Positions 25,027-33,218 of a stretch of DNA of 39,219 bases are shown here, piece by piece. The stretch lies in the NCBI GenBank assembly GCA_021805565.1, contig JAJZFA010000014.1:1-39219 (forward strand). The letters are read 5' to 3'. The notes beneath the pieces are model-generated. The model did not search any database. It saw nothing but the letters and a program-made list of their open reading frames with translations, and was not told the DNA's origin. Each line of letters starts with the position of its first letter. The first letter of the stretch is position 1. This stretch comes from Pseudomonadota bacterium. GTDB taxonomy: Bacteria > Pseudomonadota > Alphaproteobacteria > Acetobacterales > Acetobacteraceae. The position numbers were made by a program, and so were the translations under genes.

Positions 25027-26199
25027 TCAGCGGAGCGGCTCCAGGATCGAAACGTAGTTCGCGACCGCCGCCCCGCCCATGTTGAACACGGCGCCGATAT
25101 CGGCTTTCGGCAACTGCATGCCGCCGGGCGCCTCGCCAACCAACTGCATCGCGGTAATGACGTGCATGGAAACCCCGGTCGCGCCGATCGGGTGCCCCTT
25201 GGCTTTCAGCCCGCCCGACGGATTGACCGGCAACCGCCCGTCCTTCGCCGTCCAGCCTTCCAGGACAGCCCGAGCGCCTTGGCCGGCCGGGGTCAGGCCC
25301 ATCGCCTCATATTCCAGGAGTTCGGCGATCGTGAAGCAATCGTGCGATTCCACGAACGACAGGTCGGTCAGCTTGGTGTCCGCCATATCCAGCGCCCTCG
25401 CCCAGGCCAGCGCGGCGCCTTCGAATCCGGTAATGTCGCGTTTGCTAATCGGCAGAAAATCATTGACCTGCACAGCCGCCTTGAAACGCACCGCCTTGCC
25501 CATGGCACGCGCGGTTTCTTCATCCGCCATGATCAGCGCCACGGCGCCGTCGGACACCAAGGAGCAATCGGTTCGTTTCAGCGGCGGCGCCACATAGGGA
25601 TTCTTTTCGCTGACAGTCCGGCAGAAATCGAAGCCCAGATCCTTGCGCATCTGCGCGAACGGATTGTCCACGCCGTTTTTGTGGTTCTTCGCCGCGATCG
25701 CCGCCAGCGCGTCCGACTGGTCGCCGTAACGCTGAAAATACTTCTCCGCGATGCGGCCGAATACCCCGGCAAAACCGGCGGGAATATCGCCTTCTTCCTT
25801 AAGATAACTGGCTTTCAACAGAATATCGCCGACTTCCTTGCCAGGCGTGCCGGTCATCTTCTCCACCCCGATCACCAGCGCGAAGCGCCCGCGGCCGGAC
25901 AGCAGAAAATCCCGCGCGCCATACACGGCGGCGGAACCGGACGCGCAGGCGTTTTCGAACCGCGTGATCGGTTTGAAGCGCAATTCCGGCACGTGTTGCA
26001 ACACCAGCGACGCCGGGAAGTCCTGCGCCGAAAATCCGTTGTTGAACAGGCTGAGGAAGGTCGAATCGACCTCATGCGGCGCGATGCCGGCATCGGCGAT
26101 GGCAGCGCCCGCGACCCGGCCGATCAGCGATTCGATATCGGGGTCATCCAGCTTGCCGAACGGCGAGTGGGCCCAGCCAACGATACAAGCTTCGGTCAT
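25027..26199 (-). CDS. SCP2-type thiolase / acetyl-CoA acetyltransferase-like protein
   Basis: Thiolase-fold protein, 390 residues, with a near-perfect AGGAGG seven bases before the ATG. The nucleophilic cysteine is C85 in FENACASGSAAVYGA, and the HPIGATG histidine motif (GGLKAKGHPIGATG) is near residue 340. The second catalytic cysteine near the C-terminus of classical thiolases is not present (FNMGGAAVANYVS), as in SCP2/SCPx-like members. It may therefore cleave branched or unusual beta-ketoacyl-CoAs, or act non-degradatively. The DUF35 OB-fold partner often encoded next to such thiolases is absent here. It sits between the hydrolase and the acyl-CoA synthetase in one leftward cluster. Confidence 0.85.
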   Translation of the reverse strand: MTEACIVGWAHSPFGKLDDPDIESLIGRVAGAAIADAGIAPHEVDSTFLSLFNNGFSAQDFPASLVLQHVPELRFKPITRFENACASGSAAVYGARDFLLSGRGRFALVIGVEKMTGTPGKEVGDILLKASYLKEEGDIPAGFAGVFGRIAEKYFQRYGDQSDALAAIAAKNHKNGVDNPFAQMRKDLGFDFCRTVSEKNPYVAPPLKRTDCSLVSDGAVALIMADEETARAMGKAVRFKAAVQVNDFLPISKRDITGFEGAALAWARALDMADTKLTDLSFVESHDCFTIAELLEYEAMGLTPAGQGARAVLEGWTAKDGRLPVNPSGGLKAKGHPIGATGVSMHVITAMQLVGEAPGGMQLPKADIGAVFNMGGAAVANYVSILEPLR

Positions 26200-26293
26200 G
26201 ATGGTTCCTCCTGATGCCGCAGATTAGCGCATCGCCGCGACATAGGCGAGACACGCCCGCAACCGCTTCGCGGCGAAACGACCGCCTGACGGC

Positions 26294-26983
26294 CTATTGC
26301 GCCATCATCAGCCCCGCCAGGGCCTTGGGTTCGGTCAACATCGGGTAATGTCCGGTATCCAGCTCATACCACCGAGCCTTCAGCGTTTCGGCCGCTCGGC
26401 GCTGATGGCTGACCGGCGGATTGACGCTCTGGCGGCACCAGATCACCGAGGCATTCCAGTCCTGCCGCCAGAAGCTGGCCAGCTTCACCGGATTTGCCAT
26501 CGCCGCGACCGGATGCGGCGTGTACCGCGCCAGCGCCCAGTCCTTCGTCGCGCTGTCCAGCGACACGAACATGCGGTTGGCCGCGTCGTCCCGGCTGGGA
26601 CCGGTGCCGACCGCGTCGGTGACCGAGCCGGGCCGCTTCACATGATCGGCGACGGTCTCGCCATCGAACAATGCCAGCGCATCGGCCAGGACAATGCGCC
26701 CGATGCGGTCTCGCGCGGTTTCGGCGACCCGGGCCGCGACCATGCCGCCGCAACTGGTACCGGCCAGCACGACATCGTGCAGGTCTTCGTAAAACAGCAG
26801 TTCCGCGATTTCCGCGGCATGGGATTCCGTATCGATCCCTGGCCGCAACGTCTGCCGCCGTTCGGCGCATCCATCCAGGGTGGGGGCGAACACGGTATGG
26901 CCGGCGGCGCGCAAATACGGAGCGACGCGCTGCCAGATCCACCCGCCCTGATAAGCGCCGTGCAGCAGAACATAAGTTGCCAT
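26294..26983 (-). CDS. Alpha/beta hydrolase
   Basis: Small esterase or hydrolase, 229 residues from the ATG at 26983, preceded by GGGGGAA. The fold begins with YVLLHGAYQGGWIWQRVAPYLRAAGH (oxyanion loop HGAYQGG). The nucleophile elbow is G-T-S-C-G in VVLAGTSCGGMVAARV, giving a serine nucleophile, and the catalytic histidine lies in ELDTGHYPMLTEP. This resembles the salicylate-esterase/hydroxynitrile-lyase-like group of bacterial hydrolases. It lies 95 bases before the thiolase and 110 bases after the TPP enzyme, so it probably works in the same pathway. Substrate unknown. Confidence 0.82.
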   Translation of the reverse strand: MATYVLLHGAYQGGWIWQRVAPYLRAAGHTVFAPTLDGCAERRQTLRPGIDTESHAAEIAELLFYEDLHDVVLAGTSCGGMVAARVAETARDRIGRIVLADALALFDGETVADHVKRPGSVTDAVGTGPSRDDAANRMFVSLDSATKDWALARYTPHPVAAMANPVKLASFWRQDWNASVIWCRQSVNPPVSHQRRAAETLKARWYELDTGHYPMLTEPKALAGLMMAQ

Positions 26984-27093
26984 AAGCGTTCCCCCGTTAG
27001 TCCGCCACCATCGGCACGACACCGGCCCTGACCGCGCCGGCACGCCGCCAAGGGGGCCTGCTCAAGAGCATCCCGTTGGCGACGAAGCCGCTG

Positions 27094-28719
27094 TCAGAAC
27101 TTGGATACCCGCGTTTCCTTGGCCGTGATGAACTCCAGCAGCGCCGGCTTGCCCGCCTGCGTCTGCTCGATGCCGCGCCGGATCGCCGCCTTGATATCCC
27201 CCGGCTGGGTCACCCGTTCCCCATACCCGCCGAACGCTCGGGCCATCGCGGCGTAGTCGCCGGAAATGTCGGTGGAGCGGTATTTCTCGGTCGAGATCGG
27301 CATCACCTTCAGCTCGATCGCCATGGAGAAATTGTTCAGCAGGATCGACAGGATGGGAATCCGCTCGCGCACGCACGTCTCGAAGTCCATGCCGGTGAAA
27401 CCGATCGCCGCGTCGCCCCACAGGTTGATGCACAGCTTGTCCGGCTTGGCCAGTTTGGCCCCCATGGCCAGACCCAGCCCCATGCCAAGCTGGGTGGTCT
27501 TGCCCCAGCCGATATACGACATTGGCGTGGTTGAACTCCAGAACGGCGAAATCTGGTCGCGCGGGCTGCCGGCGTCATGGGTGATGATGGTGTTGTCGAT
27601 ATCGACGGCCCCCATCAGTTCCTTGATCACGCGATAGGGACTAAGCGGGGCTTCGTTCGAGTTCAGCAATGGCGCCCACTCCGCCATCCATTCCTGGCGC
27701 ACGGCGGCGATTTCGGCGACGACGGCGGACGGGTCGCGGTTGGCCTTGATGGTCTGGCGCAGTTCCCCGATCAGTGCCGCCAGGGTCAGCTTGGCGTCGC
27801 CGACCAGCCCAACCGAACTGACGATATCCTTGTTCAGGTGGTTGGGGTCCAGCGTGGCGTGGATGAACGTCTTTCCCTTGGGGAACTTGATCCCGAAATT
27901 AGTTTCAGTAAACGAACAGCCGATGCCGATGATGACGTCGGCGTTCTGCACGAAATGATGCACCGGCTTCGGCACCGCGTTACCGCCCGATCCCAATGAC
28001 AGCGGATGCGTCTCGGGGAACGAACTCTTGCCGCCCAGGCTGGTGGTGACCGGCGCGCCCAGCAGTTCGGCGAATGCGCGCAATTCCGGCCACGCTTCGG
28101 CCCACTGCACGCCGGTGCCGGCATAGATCACCGGCCGCTTCGCCCCCAGGATCGCGGCGGCGGCCTTGCGCACGTCCACCGGGTCGGGGCCGTATTTCGC
28201 CACGCTGACCGGGGTGTAGTCCAGATCGCCGATCTCCTCGTTCCAGATATCGGTGGGGATTTCCACGATCGCCGGGCCGCTGCGCCCGTTACGGATATTG
28301 CTCATGGCCCGGCGCATCGCGTTGGCGACCTCGGCCGGCAGGTTCACCGGTTCGGCCGATTTCGAGATGCCGCGCATCTCCCGCGAGGAGTTATAGTTGG
28401 GCGCGATATGGGCGATCCGGCGCGGGTAGCCTTGCGGGATCACCAGCAGCGGCACCGATTCGGAAAACGCCTGTGCCACGCCGCCGTAGGCGTTTTCCGC
28501 GCCCGGCCCATGCTGCATGCAGAACGCGCCGATCTTGCGGCCGGAGGTGACGCGGGAAATCGCGTCGGCCATGTGCAGGCCGATCCGTTCCTGCCGCACG
28601 ATCACCGGGCGGATGTCCGCGGCGGCGGCGAATTCCAGCAAATGGTTGACCGGATAGCCGCAGAGGATTTCGATTCCCTCGCGCTTCATGATCTCGGCGA
28701 TTGCCTGACCGACCTTCAT
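27094..28719 (-). CDS. Thiamine pyrophosphate-dependent enzyme, acetolactate-synthase-like
   Basis: TPP enzyme of the POX/AHAS superfamily, 541 residues, ATG at 28719 with GGAAGGGA upstream. The N-terminal PYR domain carries the catalytic glutamate in VIVRQERIGLHMADA, the central domain reads KRPVIYAGTGVQWAEAWPELRAFAELLGAPV, and the C-terminal PP domain has the Mg-TPP motif from GDAAIGFTGMDFE to ILSILLNNFSM. It is not a canonical acetolactate synthase: no regulatory-subunit gene is adjacent, and the FAD-binding arginine pattern is not evident. As first gene of a cluster with a hydrolase, thiolase and acyl-CoA synthetase, it may decarboxylate or ligate a 2-keto acid or acyl-CoA intermediate. 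Confidence 0.85.
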   Translation of the reverse strand: MKVGQAIAEIMKREGIEILCGYPVNHLLEFAAAADIRPVIVRQERIGLHMADAISRVTSGRKIGAFCMQHGPGAENAYGGVAQAFSESVPLLVIPQGYPRRIAHIAPNYNSSREMRGISKSAEPVNLPAEVANAMRRAMSNIRNGRSGPAIVEIPTDIWNEEIGDLDYTPVSVAKYGPDPVDVRKAAAAILGAKRPVIYAGTGVQWAEAWPELRAFAELLGAPVTTSLGGKSSFPETHPLSLGSGGNAVPKPVHHFVQNADVIIGIGCSFTETNFGIKFPKGKTFIHATLDPNHLNKDIVSSVGLVGDAKLTLAALIGELRQTIKANRDPSAVVAEIAAVRQEWMAEWAPLLNSNEAPLSPYRVIKELMGAVDIDNTIITHDAGSPRDQISPFWSSTTPMSYIGWGKTTQLGMGLGLAMGAKLAKPDKLCINLWGDAAIGFTGMDFETCVRERIPILSILLNNFSMAIELKVMPISTEKYRSTDISGDYAAMARAFGGYGERVTQPGDIKAAIRRGIEQTQAGKPALLEFITAKETRVSKF

Positions 28720-28889
28720 GCGTTCGTCCCTTCCAGATTTTTCGCATCGGCGGATTTCAGTGTGTCCGCCCATGGCGGGACGGTAGGACCGGGGCGGATG
28801 TCTGGCAATGCCGGCGGATGCTCGGATCTGTGCGGCGGGCACGGCGTGAGCCGCGTCCCTGCCGTCACGGGCGGCACAACCGGATCGGA

Positions 28890-28918
28890 TTGAATCGGAA
28901 AAGTCAAACCCGTATTAT
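28890..28918 (+). promoter_or_regulatory. Candidate sigma-70-like promoter for the 37-residue membrane protein
   Basis: TTGAAT (28890-28895) and TATTAT (28913-28918) are separated by 17 bases. The predicted start is near 28925, giving a leader of about 43 nt to the ATG at 28968. Confidence 0.45.
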
Positions 28919-28967
28919 GATTTTACCGGAAAGGCATAGTCTGAAATCCGTACCGGGAGCCTTTACG

Positions 28968-29081
28968 ATGAAGACATTATTGCTCGGCCTCGCCTTGATC
29001 GCGGCGATCGATAGCGGAGCCCTCGCCTATTTTGCCGTAACCGCCCGTCCCGCGGCGGCCTTCGGCATTCCCGGTCGCTGA
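28968..29081 (+). CDS. Small predicted membrane or secreted protein, 37 residues
   Basis: A short gene supported by a promoter-like pair upstream, a GGGAG ribosome-binding site (28955-28959) eight bases before the ATG, and a product that is mostly one hydrophobic segment (KTLLLGLALIAAIDSGALAYFAV) followed by a short polar tail. It could be a single-pass membrane peptide or a secreted peptide with a signal sequence (possible cleavage near AFG). No family is recognised. The following 277 bases to the next gene contain no other clear gene. Confidence 0.5.
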   Translation: MKTLLLGLALIAAIDSGALAYFAVTARPAAAFGIPGR

Positions 29082-29322
29082 CCGGTTCCGCCATACGATA
29101 GCCGTTGCGGCCGGATATATGCGGATCGCGGCTGGACGCGACCCTCGACAGGTTGCCGCATGGTTGCTGTGCTCGCGGCGAAGACGGATCGTCGGACCTG
29201 GCCCACGCATCCCCCGCCCAGCATGCCCCGGCTGCGCATGCACGGGCAGCCCATAGATTGTTGAGCCGGCACAAATTGCACCCAGGCCGTTAACCGTCCC
29301 CGATCCGCGCCCGTCACGCTTA

Positions 29323-29351
29323 TTGACATATTTCCTAATATAGCCTAATTT
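29323..29351 (+). promoter_or_regulatory. Strong promoter giving a nearly leaderless transcript
   Basis: Perfect TTGACA (29323-29328), a 17-base AT-rich spacer, and TAATTT (29346-29351). The expected transcript start (about 29358) coincides with the ATG at 29359. Confidence 0.55.
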
Positions 29352-29358
29352 TCCAGGA

Positions 29359-30255
29359 ATGGAAACCTCGCCCCCGCCCCGCTCGGCCATCGACCTCATG
29401 CCGACGCTGTACTACCAGCTCGCCTATACCCTGACGGCCCTGTTACCGCCGCCGCTGGATGACACACCCGCCGGACGACGCGCCAGGGATCTGACCGCCA
29501 TCGCCAAAGTCGCATCGCTGGCACCGGTCAACGCCGATGAGGCCGATATCGCCGCCCATTGCATCGCCGCCCGCGCCCAGGCGGAGGATATGCTGCGGCT
29601 GGTCCACAAGCACGTCCATGACTCCGCATTGGTGGCAAAACTGAACAGGCAGTACGCATCGATGATGCGGCTATGGCTGTCGGTGCACGCCCGGCTGCGG
29701 CGGGCGCAGTCCGAACGCCGCAAGCGCGATGCCAATCCCGAGACGGCGAATGAGGACGCCTGGGCGCGGTATATCGCCGAACGATCGATGCTGGCGGCGA
29801 TCGATGCGGACGCCGCCGCCGCGAAGCCGGCAGCTTCCCAGGCGGTTCCGGCACAAATCGTCCCGGAAATTGCGACAAAATCTCACAACACGGCTTTTGA
29901 GACGCAGATGAACGCCCTCCGCTCCAAAGCGCGGAAACGCCCAACCCTGCACGCGACCCTGCTCGGCACCACGACTCTGACCCCGGCGGACTACCAGACC
30001 CGGCTTGCGGTCAACGGCCTGGTCGGCGCGGCGATGACGGCGGCGGCGGATCGAATGGCCAGACTGGCCGCGCCGGGGGAATACGTCTCGGAAAATAAGA
30101 TAGATCCTCATGGCGTGGCTTTTGAGACGTGGTTGAGCGCCGAAACCCCCAGCAGCCCAGGCGACGCGACCCTGCGCGAGATCATGCGCGAAATCATGGG
30201 CATGCCGCTGAAAGGTCCGAAACGCGGCCTGGGAACGATCCGCGGGGCGCCATGA
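29359..30255 (+). CDS. Hypothetical protein, 298 residues
   Basis: I do not recognise a characterised family. The N-terminal half is helical (LYYQLAYTLTALLPPP, then ADIAAHCIAARAQAEDMLRL and LNRQYASMMRLWLSVHARLRRAQSERRKRD), a pattern resembling uncharacterised Rhodospirillales proteins with a MMR...RRAQ...KRDA segment. The middle is Ala/Pro-rich and probably flexible, and the C-terminus is basic (MGMPLKGPKRGLGTIRG). There is no signal peptide or membrane segment, so it is likely cytoplasmic. A strong promoter ends right at the ATG, so either the mRNA is leaderless or translation starts at the Met of codon 14 (29398). It stands alone, upstream of nrdB and its repeats. Coding status is supported by frame length, promoter position and codon use. 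Confidence 0.65.
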   Translation: METSPPPRSAIDLMPTLYYQLAYTLTALLPPPLDDTPAGRRARDLTAIAKVASLAPVNADEADIAAHCIAARAQAEDMLRLVHKHVHDSALVAKLNRQYASMMRLWLSVHARLRRAQSERRKRDANPETANEDAWARYIAERSMLAAIDADAAAAKPAASQAVPAQIVPEIATKSHNTAFETQMNALRSKARKRPTLHATLLGTTTLTPADYQTRLAVNGLVGAAMTAAADRMARLAAPGEYVSENKIDPHGVAFETWLSAETPSSPGDATLREIMREIMGMPLKGPKRGLGTIRGAP

Positions 30256-30634
30256 TCCGGGGCAGGGCACGTTCCGCAAGGCACCTAAAAGCGATCCTGC
30301 CAGACAAGCCCTCAGGGCGCGCTTGCCTGTTCCAAAAATCGCGCTCGGGCGCCCGTTCTTGCCCGGTATCATGGGCAGGTCTCGCCCTACCGTCTGCACA
30401 CAACGGGAAACCAAGCCTGACGACACTCACCCGATTGCGTTGTTGGCCACCCGCCGCGCCCGGACGGGCGCCGAACAACCCGCCGCGCCCGGACGGGCGC
30501 CGAACAACCCGCCGCGCCCGGACGGCCGCCGAACAACCCGTTGCGCCCGGACGGGCGTCGAACCACAATGATAAGAACTGGCGGTACCGGCGATTCGGTG
30601 GCGCACGGACTTCTCTGCAAGGAACAGGACAACC
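30256..30634. other. Gap upstream of nrdB with hairpins and tandem repeats
   Basis: No gene. The left part holds a hairpin CTTGCCC/GGGCAGG around an 8-nt loop (30359-30380 region), possibly ending the upstream transcript. The right part is the 29-bp tandem repeat block described separately. No NrdR-box-like AT-rich palindrome was seen. Open frames across it in both directions are products of the repeat. Confidence 0.5.
30454..30569 (+). repeat. Four tandem copies of a 29-bp GC-rich repeat ahead of nrdB
   Basis: Copies begin at 30454, 30483, 30512 and 30541. The first two are identical; the third has one change in the visible core (GGCCGCC for GGGCGCC) and the fourth is more diverged. Each copy contains the inverted repeat GCGCCCG/CGGGCGC around GA, followed by CGAACAACCCG. 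The block ends about 65 bases before the nrdB ATG, so it is likely within or near the nrdB leader. Confidence 0.8.
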
Positions 30635-31684
30635 ATGGACGGAATTATCCGAACGGCCGGCGATCACCAGGTTCGGTCCGGCCTGCTGACCGAAAACCCG
30701 GTTTACAAGCCATTCCGCTACCCTTGGGCGTACGAGGCATGGCTGACCCAGCAGCGCGTTCACTGGCTGCCGGAAGAAGTGCCGCTGGCCGACGACGTAA
30801 AGGATTGGCATCGCAACCTGACGAACGGCGAACGCAACCTGCTGACGCAGATTTTCCGCTTCTTCACCCAGGCGGATGTCGAGGTGAACAACTGCTACAT
30901 GAAGCACTACAGCCAGGTGTTCAAACCCACCGAGGTGCTGATGATGCTGTCGGCGTTCTCCAACATCGAGACAGTACATATCGCGGCGTACAGCCATTTG
31001 CTCGATACGATCGGCATGCCGGAGACCGAATATACCGCATTCCTGAAATACAAGGAGATGAAGGACAAATACGACTACATGCACGGCTTCCGGGTCGATT
31101 CGCCGTTCGAGATCGCGAAAACCCTGGCCGCGTTCGGCGCCTTCACCGAGGGCCTGCAACTGTTCGCATCGTTCGCGATCCTGCTGAATTTTCCGCGTTT
31201 CGGCAAAATGAAAGGCATGGGCCAGATCGTCACATGGTCGGTGCGCGACGAAAGCCTGCACTGCCAGTCGATCATCAAGTTGTTCCGCACGTTTATTCAG
31301 GAAAATCCCGATCTCTGGACCGAGGATTTACGCCGCGAAATCTATCTGTCCTGCGCGACCATCGTGTCGCATGAGGATGCGTTCATCGATCTGGCGTTCG
31401 AGCAAGGCGCGATCGAGGGGCTGACCCCGCGCGAGGTCAAGCAGTATATCCGCTTCATCGCCGACCGGCGGCTGATCGAACTCGGACTCAATGAGATATT
31501 CCACGTGGCGAAGAACCCGCTGCCGTGGCTCGATGAGATGCTGAATGCGGTGGAGCACGCCAATTTCTTCGAGAACCGAGCAACCGAATACAGCAAGGCA
31601 TCGACGTCGGGGACGTGGGAGGAAGCGTTTGGCGATCCGGCCAAAGCGGTAACAGGCAACGCGGCGCTGATCGCGGTGCCATGA
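30635..31684 (+). CDS. nrdB: Class Ia ribonucleotide reductase small (beta) subunit
   Basis: Provides the tyrosyl radical and di-iron centre for making deoxyribonucleotides, together with NrdA. The 349-residue protein has the iron ligands in family spacing: D81, E112 and H115 (NIETVHIAAY), E172 (FTEGLQLF), E206 and H209 (RDESLHCQ), with the radical tyrosine Y119, matching E. coli D84/E115/H118/Y122 with an offset of three. The C-terminal tail that docks on NrdA is less conserved (GDPAKAVTGNAALIAVP). An AGGA lies nine bases before the ATG. nrdA is not adjacent on either side, so the two subunits are encoded apart, or nrdA lies outside the window. Confidence 0.95.
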   Translation: MDGIIRTAGDHQVRSGLLTENPVYKPFRYPWAYEAWLTQQRVHWLPEEVPLADDVKDWHRNLTNGERNLLTQIFRFFTQADVEVNNCYMKHYSQVFKPTEVLMMLSAFSNIETVHIAAYSHLLDTIGMPETEYTAFLKYKEMKDKYDYMHGFRVDSPFEIAKTLAAFGAFTEGLQLFASFAILLNFPRFGKMKGMGQIVTWSVRDESLHCQSIIKLFRTFIQENPDLWTEDLRREIYLSCATIVSHEDAFIDLAFEQGAIEGLTPREVKQYIRFIADRRLIELGLNEIFHVAKNPLPWLDEMLNAVEHANFFENRATEYSKASTSGTWEEAFGDPAKAVTGNAALIAVP

Positions 31685-31984
31685 CCCCGGCCCGCCGACA
31701 CCAGGTCCGTGGCGCTGGTGCCGGCTGGTTCAGCCGGATGCCCCGGATGGCTGCCGAAACAGCCGATAGTTTGTCGCAGTGGCTGGTATTTGTATCACGG
31801 TGAGGGGCTTATTTCATTGATTCGGAATTTTTGATGAAATTGACGCTGGATTTAACGCGGTATTCACGTAAGGGATGTTTTCATGTGCATGGATTATCAC
31901 ACGTTCCAGATCAAATTCAGTTGACGATCGAGATGGTAAATGCTGCGGGAAAAGGATGCGATATTTCATCGGGGGGAGATATCT
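31685..31984. other. Gap between nrdB and the 103-residue protein gene
   Basis: The left part has a hairpin CCGGCT/AGCCGG (about 31722-31738), a possible nrdB transcript end without a T run. The right part (31810-31970) is AT-richer. A 54-codon frame (31834-31998) reads MKLTLDLTRYSRKG but lacks a clear ribosome-binding site and overlaps the next gene, so I do not call it. Confidence 0.4.
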
Positions 31985-32296
31985 ATGGTCGGGTTTAACA
32001 CGCCAGGGGCAGTTTTGATCCAGGCTGACGACGATTCCGGACGGGAACCCGGCGCGAACACCGGTGCCGCGCCTCGTTATAGCCGGCGACTGTCGGACAA
32101 AATACTGATCGCGTTTCATCATGCGTGCGATCAGGCCGATTTCGAGGTCGCCGAACAGCTTCTCCATATTCTGGAGATGATGCTCACCCGCCGCCCGCTG
32201 ACGCCCGACGGCACCCGTCGGCGCAATATGGAAAGCCTGGTCGCCGCGCACGAACGTCTGTGGCACTTGCGCCATCCGAACGCCGACGAAACTTGA
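31985..32296 (+). CDS. Conserved hypothetical protein, 103 residues
   Basis: The ATG at 31985 follows a strong GGGGGGAG ribosome-binding site. The core LSDKILIAFHHACDQADFEVAEQLLHILEMMLTR and the end RRNMESLVAAHERLWHLRHP resemble a widespread uncharacterised alphaproteobacterial protein, all helical and probably cytoplasmic. The first 30 residues are variable and polar. It is monocistronic and convergent with the TrmN6-like gene; the 184-base space between them contains no recognisable feature. Function unknown. Confidence 0.72.
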   Translation: MVGFNTPGAVLIQADDDSGREPGANTGAAPRYSRRLSDKILIAFHHACDQADFEVAEQLLHILEMMLTRRPLTPDGTRRRNMESLVAAHERLWHLRHPNADET

Positions 32297-32480
32297 TCCT
32301 GGTCGGGCCGGCATCGGCGCTCCGTGCGTCCCGCGTGACGGTACAGCGGCCCGCTTAGAGGACGCTGGACAATAAGTGCGTCGGCAAACCGATAAAACTG
32401 CATGCTCGAACAAAGACTTTAGTCATGTTCGACGCCGCGGGTCGAAGCGATCGGTGCCGAGCATGGGGTTGAACAGAGGC

Positions 32481-33218
32481 TCAGCGTATGCCCTGGCCGT
32501 CGAGGTCCAGCGCCGAACCGTCGCGCAGAATGGCCTCCGCCGCGTCGGTAAACGAACCGTCCGGATGATGCAGCACCATCCCCGGCGACAGCCGCATCGG
32601 CGTGCGGGCATTTTTGATGCCGCGGACCAAAACGAGCTTGGCCGGGCGGTTTGCCTTGGGCCACAACGGATAAAGAACGGTGCAGGGGCAATGAAATCCG
32701 GCCAGGGCCGTCAGGCAGGCAGGCACCATTCCGGCCGGCACGATCAGCGTCAGGCTGCCGCGGTCGCGCAGCGCCAGGGCCAATCGTCCAATCCAGGCCG
32801 CGATCGACGCTTCGGACCCGCGCTTGGCGTTCTCGCGGGCGGCCAGCGGCGAACCGGTCCCGTTCGCCGGATGATACGGCGGATTGGCGATCGCATGGTC
32901 GAACAGGCGATCGAACGTTGCGGATTCGATGCGCCCGGCGACAATGCTCATGCCGCCGAACCCGTTGGCCAGGGCATTGTCCGCCGCCAGGGCAGCCATT
33001 GCCGGATCGCATTCCACCCCGATCGCCGACACGCCGCCGACGCGTGCGCTAAGACACAGCAATGCGGCGCCGGCGCCGGTGCCGGCCTCCAGCACATGCT
33101 CGCCCGGCCGCGCCATCGCCGATGCGGCCAGCAGAACCGGCTCGATCCCGCTGCGGAATCCGGCGGCCGGCTGGCGGTAGCGGATACGCCCATTGAACAA
33201 ATGTCCGTCGGTGTTCAC
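32481..33218 (-). CDS. TrmN6-like tRNA1(Val) adenine-N6 methyltransferase
   Basis: Class I methyltransferase of the TrmN6/YfiC type, which methylates A37 of tRNA1(Val) in E. coli. The GTG at 33218 overlaps the DUF2007 gene stop as GTGA and begins at the conserved N-terminus (GHLFNGRIRYRQPAAGFRSGIEPVLLAA). The 245-residue protein has motif I VLEAGTGAGAALL (42-54) and the catalytic N112-P-P-Y115 in ANPPYHPANG. Pairing with a DUF2007 gene is a familiar alphaproteobacterial arrangement. Exact tRNA target is by homology only. Confidence 0.85.
   Translation of the reverse strand: MNTDGHLFNGRIRYRQPAAGFRSGIEPVLLAASAMARPGEHVLEAGTGAGAALLCLSARVGGVSAIGVECDPAMAALAADNALANGFGGMSIVAGRIESATFDRLFDHAIANPPYHPANGTGSPLAARENAKRGSEASIAAWIGRLALALRDRGSLTLIVPAGMVPACLTALAGFHCPCTVLYPLWPKANRPAKLVLVRGIKNARTPMRLSPGMVLHHPDGSFTDAAEAILRDGSALDLDGQGIR

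Noticed and set aside
30454-30569. CRISPR array
   Set aside because: The 29-bp units are directly abutting with no spacers, and no cas gene is present.
30427-30636. Pro/Arg-rich repeat proteins encoded in the gap before nrdB
   Set aside because: The frames exist only because the 29-bp repeat lacks stops; they have no start signals and no conservation-like features.
31834-31998. A 54-codon frame beginning MKLTLDLTRYSRKG
   Set aside because: No ribosome-binding site, no recognisable features, and it overlaps the better-supported 103-residue gene in another frame.
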